This document shows, in pieces, positions 1-12,917 of a DNA stretch of 64,000 bases. Location: NCBI GenBank assembly GCA_009746045.1, contig RPFO01000050.1, forward strand, positions 5,621,277 to 5,685,276. The letters are read 5' to 3'. The notes under the pieces were generated by a model, which saw only the letters and a program-made list of their open reading frames with translations, was not told the DNA's origin and made no database searches. Position numbers and translations under genes: made by a program. Numbering within the stretch: position 1 is the stretch's first letter; every line of letters begins with the position of its first letter. Source of the stretch: Mesostigma viride (taxonomy: Eukaryota; Streptophyta; Mesostigmatophyceae; Mesostigmatales; Mesostigmataceae).

Positions 1-39
1 GAGGCAGGGCCAGGGGGTTGGGTGGGCCAGGGAGGGTAT

Positions 40-345
40 GCTTCAGTAACGACTGGGAAATATGATTGGAATAGGCGAGGGCTCCAGCAAGGACTGGGAA
101 ATATGATTGAAACAGGCGAGGGCTTCAGCAACGACTGGGAAATATGATTGAAATAGACAGGGCTTCAGCAAGGACTGGGAAATATGTTTAAAATTGGCCA
201 GCATCAGCAACCACTGGGAAATATGATTGAAATAGGCGAGGACTTCAGCAACGACTAGGAAATATGACTCAAATAGGCGAGGACTCCAGCAAAGACTGGG
301 AAATATGATTGAAATGGGCGAGGCCTTCAGCAACGACTGGGAACA
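40..345. repeat. 41-43 bp minisatellite, about seven units
   Basis: Units of roughly 41-43 bp built around 'gactgggaaatatgattgaa' recur with scattered substitutions and small indels. No coding potential is evident. It borders the CCCA-rich block to the right and lies in, or downstream of, the unfinished 3' part of the short-chain dehydrogenase gene. Confidence 0.85.
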
Positions 346-375
346 TCAAAAGAAGAGCGGTGTCAACAGAGTAAA

Positions 376-1572
376 CACCCACCCACCCACCCATCCACCC
401 ACCCACCCACCCACCCACCCACCCACCCACCCACCCACCCACCCACCCACCCACCCACCCACCCACCCACCCACCCACCCACCACCCACCCACCCACCCA
501 CCCACCCACCACCCACCCACCCACCACCACCCACCACCACCCACCCACCCACCCACCCACCCACCCACCCACCCACCCACCCACCCACCCACCCACCCAC
601 CACCCACCCACCCACCCACCCACCGCCCACCCACCCACCCCCACCCCCCCGCCCGCCCGCGCGCCCGCCGCCCGCCCGCCCGCCCGCCGCCCGCCCGCCG
701 CGCCGCCGCCCGCCCGCCGCCCGCCCGCCCGCCGCCCGCCCGCCCGCCCGCCGCCCGCCCGCCCGCCGCCCGCCCGCCCGCCGCCCGCCCGCCCGCCCGC
801 CCGCCCCCGCCCGCCCGCCCGCCGCCGCCCGCCCGCCCGCCCGCGCGCCCGCCCGCCGCCCATCCCCCCCCCCCACCCCCCCCACCCACCACCACCAACC
901 CACCACCACCCACCCACCCACCCACCCACCACCCACCACCCACCCACCCACCCACCCACCCACCCACCCACCCACCCACCCACCCACCCACCCACCCACC
1001 CACCCACCCACCCACCACCCACCCACCCACCCACCCACCCACCCACCCACCCACCCACCCACCCACCCACCCACCCCCCCCCCCCCGCCCGCCCGCCCGC
1101 CGCCCGCCCGCCCGCCCGCCCGCCGCCCGCCCGCCCGCCCGCCCGCCCGCCGCCCGCCCGCCGCCCGCCGCCCGCCCGCCCGCCCGCCCGCCCGCCGCCC
1201 GCCCGCCCGCCCGCCGCCCGCCCCGCCCGCCCGCCCGCCCGCCGCCGCCCGCCCGCCGCGCCGCCCGCCCGCCGCCCGCCGCCCGCCGCCCGCCCCCGCC
1301 CGCCCCCCGCCCCCCCATCCCCCCCCCCCCCCCCCCCACCCACCCACCACCACCCACCCACCCACCCACCCACCCACCCACCCACCCACCACCCACCCAC
1401 CCACCCACCCACCCACCCACCCACCCACCCACCACCCACCCACCCACCCACCCACCCACCCACCCACCCACCCACCCACCCACCCACCCACCCACCCACC
1501 CACCCACCCACCCACCCACCCACCCACCCACCCACCCACCCCCACCCACCCACCCACCCACCCACCACCAAC
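376..1572. repeat. Alternating CCCA and CCGCC low-complexity array
   Basis: About 1.2 kb of CCCA tetramers alternates twice with blocks of CCGCC/CGCC repeats (about 645-870 and 1085-1315). Such low complexity keeps several frames open over 400-500 codons on both strands, but the apparent proteins are only Pro-Thr-His or Gly-Trp-Val repeats and are not genes. On the minus strand it follows the second exon of the dehydrogenase, so it is probably part of that gene's intron 2. Confidence 0.9.
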
Positions 1573-1575
1573 AGC

Positions 1576-1850
1576 AAGGGCAAGGGCGAGGGCGAGGGCG
1601 AGGGCGAGGGCGAGGGCGAGGGCGAGGGCGAGGGCGAGGGCGAGGGCGAGGGCGAGGGCGAGGGCGAGGGCGAGGGCGAGGGCGAGGGCGAGGGCGAGGG
1701 CGAGGGCGAGGGCGAGGGCGAGGGCGAGGGCGAGGGCGAGGGCGAGGGCGAGGGCGAGGGCGAGGGCGAGGGCGAGGGCGAGGGCGAGGGCAAGGGCAAG
1801 GGCAAGGGCAAGGGCAAGGGCAAGGGCAAGGGCAAGGGCAAAGGCAAACA
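1576..1850. repeat. GAGGGC hexamer array ending in AAGGGC units
   Basis: About 36 copies of GAGGGC are followed by about ten AAGGGC copies, a homogenised hexanucleotide satellite with a directional variant switch. It lies immediately downstream (minus strand) of the donor site of dehydrogenase exon 2. Confidence 0.9.
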
Positions 1851-1876
1851 AGAACGATGACGTCAGCGTGGTGTAC

Positions 1877-3011
<1,135 letters not shown>

Positions 3012-4633
3012 TGTGCCTGGTGGGATGAGCCAGTCCTGTAGCGTCTCCTTGGGCGTTTTGTGTGTAACACCAAATGCGTCGGAAGGCGGAAACGGCTTTT
3101 GCCGACGCCAAGTGATGAGCAGAGCTATGGATTGTTAACCCCACCCGAGAGGGAGCACTGTGAAACTACTGCTAATTTGGCTGCTGGCACGGCATCTGGC
3201 TGTATTCTGGACCTTATGGACATGGTCGCTTGAGACAACGCCATTTTCTATCTTTATATCCATTTCCTCAGCTACCTGCAGCACTAGTTCCCGAACACGT
3301 TGGTCAAAAACTAAAGGACGCCTGTAATAAGAGAAAATAGTAACTACTGATCAACGATGGCCGTTACAGAGTGCGATGTCTGTAATATCATTGTCTTGTA
3401 CTGCCGGTTATTGTAACTCTTCAGTTTTTGAAACTTTATGCCATGCCAGGTGGCGGTGGTGGAGTGAACCTCGGAAACCGAACATCCTTCGGCTCATCGT
3501 TTGCAAACATCGTGCTTGGCTGCCAAGTCCAGTTACTTTTAGTCCGTTTCTGTCAGGTTTCAGACTTTCAGTTCATATTTGCGTGGCGGGAACGGAAGTT
3601 ATTGAACGAATTCTAAAGTTCATAATTATTTGCGACTGTTCCGTGACTGTTCTGGCATCTAGGTAGATGGGATTCGCAATCGGTGATGGGCAGAAGATAT
3701 TTAAGTACTTGGGACTATGAACATACATGCCGGGTGTCTCGTATCGGGGGCGAGTATCCACTTGGCATGAACCAGAAAGCATCAAGTGTACACAAAGTTT
3801 CGCATTTCGTACGGAAATGAAATTTTACTGTGTCTCAGGTTTGGCTCATTGTTTTGGATGGTGCTCACCAAACTGCACGCTCCACATCTTGTTGCGCGAA
3901 CCTGCGTATCTTACAGAACACAGTAAACATCTAGAAGCATCCATCCAGGGACGCCTGCAAAGACGTGCTGGCACGGACGGCGGCGCCTTCCATTAGCTTC
4001 TGGGCAACGGCGCCAGGTGAAGTCCTCCATGGATGCTTCACCTGCGCGCTCCTCGCGCGCACTGCGCAGGCTCGCGCGCCATAAAAGACGTCGATCACCG
4101 ATGAGTACTCAGCCCCCAATGGCCCCATGGCCCAGGCAACGCCTTCAAATCCTGACTTGTAGTTGGTCTGTCAGTGGAATTTGACAATTTTGCATCATTC
4201 TTGGCTCTGAATCCAGCCGTGCTAGCTAGCGATACCTATCCACCCGAAGCACGTTTGGTGTCCCATTTACTACTCGAGAGTCTAGAGAGCCAAGCGTGTT
4301 ACTTGGCCATGCCGGCATGATTTAATCGAGCGTGTAGGTGTCGGTTCACGTTCAACCTTCCCGTTGCTGCACTGGTTGATTCATCGTCTAGTAATCGATT
4401 GATATTACGGCAAGGCAACTGCGCTTGTTACTTTTATATGGCCCGAGTGATGAAAGGCGTGGTTACAAATTGCTTTCCGCACTCGGGTCCAGTGGGCAAG
4501 GTCTACTTCACGTCTGAAAATAGTAAAAAGACCAAGCACTATGTCATCTGCGAGAATGCTTCTGCGTCCAATGGCCTTATGGTGGTTGAGATGATTTCTC
4601 CGTAAACGCACTGTGGCTAATGGTGTGTTAGAA
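3012..4633. other. Divergent intergenic region between SDR and PARP-Deltex genes
   Basis: This is probably the shared upstream region of two divergent genes. I recognise no conserved coding segment. A 68-codon plus-strand open frame at 4399-4605 (first ATG near 4438) has protein-like composition and ends 29 bp before the ATG chosen for the PARP gene. It could be a missed N-terminal exon, an upstream ORF or chance; no convincing donor links it to the next exon. Other short frames at 3376-4128 show no family resemblance. Confidence 0.5.
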
Positions 4634-7600
4634 ATGGGAAAGAGGAAACATCGTCCTACCGTTCTTTTCCCTGTTGTAAACGCCCTGCCACCTCATCTTG
4701 CTCATCTTCAGACAGGGCTGAGCTCTGGTTCGGGCCAGCTGTCGTGGCCATCTTCACAGCAAGATCTACGGGCATGCGGCCCCGGGGATGCAGCGGAGCC
4801 GCCTGTGACGACAAGGAAAATCACGTGGCATGGGAATGACCGGAAGCGGCCACCTCATTGGCAGGGAGGGGATTGCTCCAAACTCTTCGAGCTCATAGAT
4901 TTGCCTACCAGCAGCCTGGAGTATGCCACAATTGCCAGTAAACTGACGGCGGTGGGGCTGCACGTGTCGTCGGTTCGCCGCGTGCAAAATTACGAGCTGT
5001 GGACTCGCTATGCAACCGAGCGGAGTTCCATGCTGCGCGTCAAGACAGGCGGAGCCCCTGTCCCAGGCGCCGAGAAGATGTCAGAATACGATTTGAATCA
5101 GGTACTGTCTTGGACAAGCCATTGGTATCATCAGCATGCCTTTTGAGTAGCAGGCGGCTTCATTGTGATTGCATCGTGCTTAGCGTGGCAAGGTTTGCTT
5201 TCTGATTTTGCTCATTTGCTGTGCTTTTCGACCGCGTTCTTGGATCTGAAAACCTAGACGGTCTTATTTTCATGTTCGCATAGTTTAATCATCTCTAAAG
5301 AGGATGCATGTATTTTCAGATAAATCTAATTTTGCATTCTCAGATAAATTGAAGTTGCAAGTGGTAGAGAAACTTGCGTAGCCATGGTATCTGAGCTTGA
5401 CCACAAGGCCCGCCCATGGCCGCCTTTAGCCAACACGCTATTCTTATATTAGGCTAATGACTGTGAGATTCTGCTGGTGGACTTAGGATTCCAAACGTTT
5501 TGTTGATTTGGTTTTGATTTATTTTTGCTGCGTTTTTTTTTTTCTGTCGCTTCTTCCGTTATGCCGCGGCTTCTTCTCAAATATATTCCATGTCGGCATT
5601 GCCCCCCCGCCTTCCCCCCTTCCAATGTTCTCGGCCTGCTGCGTCACGCCTGCCAGTGCCTCCTCTTCCACTGCAGCAGCGCCAAGGCCGACGTGATCTG
5701 CGCACAGGTACTTAAATAGATGGCCACAAACATGAATCAATGGTCACAAAAGTAGATGGCCACAAACATGAATGAGGCCCTGGCAGTGTGGCTAGGGGGG
5801 GGAGTTCAGGATGTAGTGTTTTGTATGTGTTTGCGTTTCGATGTGATTTACATCTGGAGTGTCACATGGCAGCAGGCACAGGCTATGTAAGTGTTCTGGC
5901 CTGATGAATCACAGAGTGATCTGGACAGGTAGGGATGGTTGATCTCCATGCGCGGCCAATTTTATTTGTTTGCCTATCTTGTTACGAAGTCCTGAGGCCA
6001 TATGCCTTTTGCGCTGGTGCACGAGCGTGGCAACGGATGGTCATTTCCCTCTGCCATATCTTCTTTTTCTTGAGCCATGCCCTGGTCCAGTTGGCCCCTT
6101 CATGGTTTTGCCCACGCTATCGGTTATGGCTCATATTCGCATTTGTTTAGATCTGCAGAGTGAAACCTTTTCTCCTTGAACGAAGCTTTTTCTTTCCTTT
6201 CAAGAAAGGGAAATGGTCCCATTTGTTACCACTGCAGCCTGACCTTTCCCTTGTAAAAACCACTCTGACTTCTCCCTGCAGGGTCTCGATGCGCGGCTTG
6301 CCAATGGGGGCACCTTCGGCCGTGGTACGTCCTATGTACTATCATAACTTTGGTTTGGAGCGGCTATCTAATTGATGCCTGCCAATGTTGTTGCGAAGCA
6401 TGTTGCACGTATACGTTTGCTGTACACATTATGCCGATTTCGTGACTGTGTGTCAAGGGCTTGTGCCCCTGTCCTGCGGCCCTGAGCAGGGTGGGATGCA
6501 TGGAAGTAGTGCCGCGTCCAGTGTAACAATATCTGATTATATTACATTCTCCCTTTTGTGCATTTCTCAGAAATAAACACGCCGCGACCCCAATATGCTT
6601 ATGCATGCCCCTAAACAGTCCGGTACACAGTGTCATGCAGTCCGGTAACGAACAACTGAAGCAAGTGCCCCTAAACAGTAGCAGGCCATGCAAAACAATG
6701 GGAGGGTGAGTTCCTTTAGTTAGTTCCACGTACACTAATTATAAAATGTGTTCCACCATGGGTGCCCCCCCCCCCGGTCCGTCCGTCCGTCCTTACCTTC
6801 CTTGATTCCTGCCCTCCCCAACCTCTCTCCCTTCCCCCTCCCCGTCCCCCCCCCCCCGCCCCCCTCCCTAACCTTCCGTCCTTCCTGCCCTCCACAAACC
6901 AACCTTTCATCCTGCCCCTCACCATTTGTCCTCCCCCCTCCCCCCTCCCCCTCCTCCACAACCACGACCACAAGCACAACCACAACCGCAACCGCAACCG
7001 CAACCGCAACCGCAACCGCAACCGCAACCGCAACCGCAACCACAACCACAAAACACAAAACACAAAACACAAACCACAAAACACAAAACACAAAACACAA
7101 ACCACAACCCATAACACACAACGCACCCCCGCCAGGGATCTACCTGTCGGATGACCCCCGCAAGGCGGCCCAGTACGAGCGCTCCAACACGCACTGCATG
7201 TACGTGTGCGCGGCCGCGCTGGGCGACTGCAAGGCCGTCTCGAGCAACGGCTCCTTTGTGCGCGAGCCCGACAAGGCCCCCCACGAGCGCCGCACGCTGC
7301 TCGACCTCTGCTTCGACTCGATCGTGGGCAACACCGGCTTCAACGAGTATGTGCTCTTCCACAAGGACAAAGTGTGCCCGCTCTACGTGGTCGTCTTCTC
7401 CCATGGCAGTAGCAGCAGCACTAGTAATAACGGCAGCAGCAGCGGCGTGGGCCCAAATTCCGCCAGCAGCTGGGCCGCCACCATGGCGAGCGTGTGGGCC
7501 GGGTGGGGGTTGAATGGGCCCACGTCGACCTCCTACCCACCGGTGTATTTGCCACCCCCGGGGGGGTCCAAGCTGCCCCCCTTTGCGTGGCAGACGCGCG

Positions 7601-10170
7601 CAACTAGCAGCGACCGGGGGCGGGGATGGGCCTGCAGCGGCTCGGGGGGCAGCCGTCATCGACACCCCCATTGGATCCCGGTCTCCTCGTTGGCGTCGTC
7701 TCGGGGCGCAGGCGGCGAGGACGGCACCGGTGCTGTTTCTATCCCCCGCCACCACGAATTCCACCTCTACCTGGAGGACTTCTACGCCATCGTGGCACCC
7801 TGCCCGGCACCAAGGGGGGTTCCATCGCTCGCTGACGTCACCTTGGTCGACAACATGGCCGGCGAGGTGGAAGAGGTCGTGGTGCGGCCACCGAGCAGTC
7901 TGGCAGGTGCATCGCCAGCGACCGTGGCGGCGACAACCGGCTGCAGGTACCAGGGAGGGGCCGCGTCGGCGCCAGCTGTCGCGCCGTCTCTGGCACGGGC
8001 CGCCTCGCTGGCGCGGCCCGCGGTGGTTGATCTCACGGATGATGTTGTCGTGATCGACGATGATGCGGGCGGCGATGGCGCACCCGGGTCAGCGGCGAGG
8101 TGGGCACGGGTCGCCAAGGCTGTCACTGCCTTGTCGGCGACAGTGTCAGGCATGGGTGGAACCACAGGCGTCCAAGCAAGTACTGCGAGGGCAGCCAACG
8201 CCGCCGCCTCTACCACAGGCCTCGCGAGTGCCGCGAACTCGGCAAGCGCCTCCATGAACACCGCACCAGGAAATGTCTCCAGTAGCAGCGCGACACCTGT
8301 ACCGCCTGCACCCATGGGCCACGACGCGCAGGGATGGGGGCACGCGAGCCGCAAGCGTGGCCGGGCCCTACCAGCGTCTGCCAGCATTACCCTGTACGAG
8401 TCGGATGATGATGACATCAGCGTGGGGGCGCGTGTGTCAGCGGGCCATGCGGGCGTGGCTGTCACCGGTGGGGGTGCGGGCGCGGGTTTGGGCACGTTCG
8501 GGCTGCTGGATCCTGCGGGCAAGAGTGCAGGCATGCATGCCTCCGGCGTCATCGCGTCGTTGAGTACTGCCGGCGGCAACACCAGCGATATCGCCGGCAA
8601 CCAAGCCAGCGCGGGTGCCGGAAACAACGCCGGCGTTAGTGCGGCCAAGGACACCAGCACTGGTGCGGTCTTGACAGTGGATCTCACCGCTGATGACGAT
8701 GACGCTGCTGACGGTGACAAGGACGGGAGCAAGCCGGGCAAGGTGGCTGAAAACGTCCGGCGCAGGAATCCCGGTGGCAAGGCGTTTGTGCGCCAGAAGC
8801 GGGGCGGCCGAAAAGTGGCTGCGGCGGGTGCACCGCATGCGGCTGCCTCCCAGGGGACTGGGCCCTCGGGCACCAACACCGTGGGGGGCAGCGCGGCGGT
8901 TACTGGTTCGGCCACCAGCACTAGTCTGTTGGATGGGGGCAGTCATACGGGAAGTGGCAGTCTTTTAGGCGGGGCCGGTCTGTCGAGTGGCGGTCTCACG
9001 GGAGGTGGCAGCCTGATGGGGGCAGGGATTCCTAGTATGGGAGGAGGCTGCTCTAGTGTGGGCGAGGGTGTGGGGGCGGGTACGTCGCTTGCGTCCCTGC
9101 CATTGACGCTGTCGGCAGCAGCGCTGACATCACCATCATCCTCGACGCTGGCATTGGCGGCGGCGGGCATACTGTCAAGTGCACCCACCACCACCAGCAG
9201 GGCACCACTGCAGTCGTCACAGCAGCCAGGGGCACCTGCCAGCAGCAACGGCAAGGGCAAGGCAGCAGTCGGCGTCGCCTCCACCCCCAATGTCCCCCCA
9301 GGCCAGCCAGGGACCCAGTCCGTCGCGAGCTCAGCTGTCGGCCATGGTTCCACCGGGCAGGTAGAGACTACCGTAGCACCAGGGGGGCTGATAGGCGCGC
9401 CGGCGTCGCCGCTGCCGCAGCCGCCCGCGGCTGCGTTTGATTGGCGGGAGCGGCTGCTGCGTGCCGACGAGGCGGGCGGCGCTGATAGTAGCGACGGTGG
9501 TCATGGAGATGCAGCAGCTTCCCACGGCAGCGCCAGCGGCGCGGGCGCCCCCCACCCTGGCAGGGACGTCGGCGGCCCGCGGTGCGCCATCTGCCTGGAC
9601 GCGCTCATCGCCGGGGACCTGGTGATGGAGATGGGGTGCGGCCACGTGGCGGGCCATGTGGGGTGCTGCCGCGAGCTGGTCAGCACGCGCGTGCTGGCGG
9701 ATGGGTCGCAGACTGTGAGCTGCTGCCGCTGCGTCCAGTGCAACCGGTTGTTCGGGACGCGTGTGGGCACGCAGCCGCTATCTGCGCGCATGAACGTTAG
9801 GTTTCCACAAATGTATCTGGGGGGCGCGGCGGCCCCTGGGGCGATCGAGATCACGTACCATGTGCCCTCGGGGGTGGAGGACCCGGACGGGGACAACCCT
9901 GGGGCCCGGTTCACAGGGACGAGTCGCGTGGCCTATCTCCCGAACACGCCGGAGGGCCTGCGGGTGCTGGATTTGCTCAAGCTCGCGTTCCAGCGGCGGC
10001 TCATTTTCAAGGTGGGCACGAGCGTCACGACCGGCATGAGCAACGTGGTGGTGTGGGCGGGGATTCATCACAAGACATCGCCCGCGGGCGGCGCGTCGTG
10101 GTTCGGGTTTCCGGATGATGGGTATTTGGACCGGGTCACCGAGGAGCTGAGGGAGCGAGGCGTCTGCTAG
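4634..10170 (+). CDS. PARP - RING - Deltex C-terminal (DTC) fusion protein
   Basis: Exons 4634-5101, 5657-5707, 6282-6324 and 7136-10170 join with GT-AG introns and matching phases (0, 0, 1) to give about 1198 residues. Residues ~95-275 form a PARP catalytic domain: the YELWTRYATE region, the H-Y-E triad as His161 (LLFHCSS), Tyr190 (GIYLSDD) and Glu258 (NEYVLFHKD). The usual HG[S/T] is HCS here. A disordered Ala/Gly/Ser-rich linker (~290-1000) carries acidic SUMO-interacting-like motifs near 484 (VVDLTDDVVVIDDD) and 699 (VLTVDLTADDDD). A RING finger starts at Cys1004 (CAICLD...GCGHVAGH...CVQC) and runs into a DTC domain with GTQP, YHVPSGVEDPDG, GTSRVAYLPNT and IHHKTS, ending at 1198. Known Deltex RING-DTC proteins are ubiquitin E3 ligases whose DTC binds NAD+/ADP-ribose. 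Start uncertain: ATG 4634 is the first in frame; upstream exons are possible. Confidence 0.87.
6970..7120. repeat. CAACCG hexamer and ACAAAAC-type repeats in PARP-Deltex intron 3
   Basis: About ten CAACCG units, then A/C-rich heptamer-like repeats, run to within 16 bp of the acceptor at 7134-7135. The C-rich tract 6765-6960 precedes them. They keep the exon 4 frame open upstream of the real exon start, so the open frame beginning at 6748 overstates the coding region. Confidence 0.8.
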
Positions 10171-10206
10171 AAGAGGGCACATAGGTATTAATGAATTCAA
10201 TCAGGA

Positions 10207-10264
10207 TAGGATTGACATGCTGGTTATTGGGAACGGGTCACTGAGGGAGCGAGGCATATGCTAG
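10207..10264 (+). repeat. Decayed copy of the DTC coding end, 3' of its stop
   Basis: The stretch 'gggtcactgagggagcgagg' followed by a TAG repeats, with substitutions, the last ~45 bp of the preceding coding sequence (…gggtcaccgaggagctgagggagcgagg…TAG at 10130-10170). It is not open as an exon. It matches the edge-duplication pattern seen in the other genes here. Confidence 0.75.
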
Positions 10265-10985
10265 GATCGAATATTTTTCGAGGCAACCAGCACACGCTCG
10301 ACATATAACGAGGAATTTATACCATAATTTTCCTGTCAAGTTTGTTGAGATAACTCTTCCTGGACAGACACACTAGATATGCCTGTTGGCGATCCGCTGT
10401 CGAAGTACCATATTGATTGCTCTCGCTCCTTATGTTCTTGGAAATGTGGAGCCAACGACGATTCTGTAGTGTAGCTTTCTGCATGCGAGGCAATAGCTTC
10501 AGAGTGGCGATCAGAGAGCAACCCTGTCAATATACGAGTTCATAGGTGCCTGGAAACGTGCGTGGTTGCCATGCGCTTGGCATGCCTTGTAGCATTGGCC
10601 GGTGGGCATGGTTTCTCGTTGTTTTGGGCTGGCTTATCAAGAGACAACCAAAATATTGGCTTATGGCTCTAATTTGTACATTCAAATACACACATCTACT
10701 TTTTATTCCCTTCTATGGTAGCTTTTGTTAGGAAACTTGTTAATTAGTAGCAGTATAGCGTCATTCTCATCATCAAGGAGACAACCAGCGCAGGCCAGAA
10801 ACATCATGATCAAAAGGTAAACCCAATTTTCAACCGTTATAGACCTGGTAAAGGGAAAATGGAATATCAAGGAGACAACCAGCGCAGGCCAGAAATCGGG
10901 AGAATCCGGACCATGGAAAAGGGAATTAAAATGGAATATGTTGATGTTGTTGACCGGGCAGCTCTTGTCCCATGCCTGTATGCAG
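10265..10985. other. Intergenic stretch with two short retroelement insertions
   Basis: No gene recognised. It holds two fragments of the family whose antisense end is TCAAGGAGACAACCAGCGCA, at 10773-10801 (29 bp, flanked by CATCA on both sides) and 10867-10914 (48 bp, flanked by imperfect direct repeats of an A-rich sequence ending AATGGAATA). Confidence 0.6.
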
Positions 10986-11273
10986 GATTTTGGGATGTTC
11001 TATGTGACACAACTGCCTGAAGATGCAGGGCTTCTGGGACTATCCGTACTCCGCGCCCGCATGATTGACAAGGAGAAATGGGCTGCCATCTGCGATAAGC
11101 ACCTCCCTGAGGGGTATGCTCCTGTTCTCTCCCCACGGGCCCCGCGGCCCGTCGCTAGCCAGGGTAGAAGTCCGCAGGTGGAGGTTATTGGCCCTGAGGA
11201 TAGCCGCTACACTACCGCCTCGTCTGCAATTACAGTAGAGGACAGCTCGGATGAGGATTACATCCCCATCTAG
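10986..11273 (+). CDS. Hypothetical terminal exon, acidic C terminus
   Basis: An open frame of 95 codons follows a plausible acceptor (…tgtatgcag at 10985) and ends with TAG at 11271-11273. The predicted segment includes LPEDAGLLGLSVLRARMIDK, then KWAAICDKHLPEGYAP, a Pro/Arg-rich stretch and a C terminus ITVEDSSDEDYIPI, which resembles a SUMO-interacting or acidic docking motif. I do not recognise a family. It may be the last exon of a gene whose earlier exons are interrupted by the insertions at 10.8 kb, or a non-coding open frame. The only support is its length and its ordered composition. Confidence 0.3.
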   Translation, partial: DFGMFYVTQLPEDAGLLGLSVLRARMIDKEKWAAICDKHLPEGYAPVLSPRAPRPVASQGRSPQVEVIGPEDSRYTTASSAITVEDSSDEDYIPI

Positions 11274-12917
11274 TGCTTAATGGTTGGGGAATGATGCAGA
11301 CGATATTTGTTTAAACTTTTGTGTAATTATTTTTTCTAATGAGATTAGCATAGTACTCCGTGGCATGCCTTTGCGCATGACACGCAAGTACTTAAGTACT
11401 TAATTGGGATGTTCTTTAGTATCGGTCCCTGGATGTATATTGCGTCAGACAACGTCTTAAACAACCTTAGTATTTTGTGGGTCAAGCTATAGGCTCAAAC
11501 GCTGAGTTGATAGACAGGCAATCAGGAATTGCTTGCCAGGGCTAAGTAATTTGTTGATAGGACAACTGATCATGATGTACGTACAAGTTGCCCAACATGC
11601 ATGTAATGGTACATCAGCATGTGTGTGCAGTTTATGATGCGTGCAATCGAGGCGTCGCTGAGCAAAAGCGCCGATTGCCGCCTAGATCACGATGTGATAG
11701 TATGTATGTCCCATGCGTCCAGGAATAGTTGTCTCACGTAATATCCCGGCCACTTCAATGTTTTTCTAGCATGGGTGTCGGCCGGACATAGGGTCCTCAT
11801 ACTGCACGACAGTCAGACTCCAGAGAACGTTTGCGCCTACAGTACGCTGAATGATATCCCGTTGTCAGTCGGTTTGACACGTCTGCCGCATGCAAGAGGA
11901 GCTGCAAATTGCAATGCCCTGCAGCGAGAATACCGGCTTGGCAAGTCTACCTTAAGGTAACGTGTTTTCTAACTAGATGGTCAAAATATATCCATGATGG
12001 TCGGCGAGCGGGCATAGCAGATTCGGCGCTTGCAAGGCCTTCTCGAGCGGCTCCTGACCACTTCAAGCAAACACGAAGTCTCGGCACGCCGTGACGCGAC
12101 CTTGTACCTTGCACCTCACCGTGCACGACTACCTTGTACCGTGCAGGCAAACAAAACACGTAACATTTCTCAAAGTCGCAATACTGTCGCAGTATCTCGG
12201 ATGTGAGAGGTACCAGTGAAACAGATCGCAGTTAGCTGTCCCCCCACTGCTCCAATCCACGTCCGCTGGAAAACGCCTATTCACAAGAGACCTGTCTTAG
12301 CCGGGGACGTCGTTTCCACATGGGCTTGAAGATGTAGCGCGGCTAATGTCATAGTACGAAGCGCCGAAGGCTATACTTGAGAGTTGATTATACTCGCGAT
12401 TCGTGTCCTCGACATTCCAAGCTGATCGGAGAGTCATCATTAGCTTGCATGCAGCAGCCTGCAACAAGCCCCGAAACCGCGCCACTGCTGGGAAGTGGGA
12501 ACCGCTGGTGGACCTTGGTGGACATAATTGCGGGGTCACGTGACCGGCGGGGTTCGCTGCCAGAATTATCTCTCCCGTTGGGTGGCTACAGCCTACAGGC
12601 TGCGCATGTATTGCCGATTGCGAAACTAATGCTGCCGTCTCGGAGTACTAGACAGCGCGGGCCGGGGCGGCGCGCGGCTGTACAGCGTGCGCAGCTTTCC
12701 CCGTGCCAAATGCCAGGCAGCATTTGCTAAGACCAATAAGCGTTCGCAAGTACCCGGCTTGGCAGCGTCCGCCATCGCGACATTTCGGCGTGGGCACCGT
12801 TGATAAACATTTAATAATCGGTTCTGTAAATACCAATGTCAACCTGCCGGTGGAAATTATGCCATTTTTACGATTAGAGGTCGGCCGCTGTGAGTAACGC
12901 TAGTTTATATAGCGGCA
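11274..12917. other. Intergenic region, no gene recognised
   Basis: Mixed-composition DNA between the hypothetical exon and NOP2. Open frames of up to about 117 codons (for example 12377-12730) show no known motif and overlap on both strands. It should contain the NOP2 promoter, but I see no diagnostic element. Confidence 0.5.

Noticed and set aside
3931-4128. Minus-strand 65-codon frame as another SDR exon
   Set aside because: It lies upstream of the SDR start, has no SDR motif and no clear splice link.
4399-4605. First exon of the PARP-Deltex gene
   Set aside because: Composition is protein-like, but no splice donor joins it to the next exon with a sensible intron length and its stop precedes the chosen ATG; left as unresolved.
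7782-8921. 379-codon minus-strand frame opposite the PARP-Deltex linker
   Set aside because: Antisense shadow of a GC-rich coding exon; no domain, and the plus strand carries clear PARP and DTC motifs on either side.
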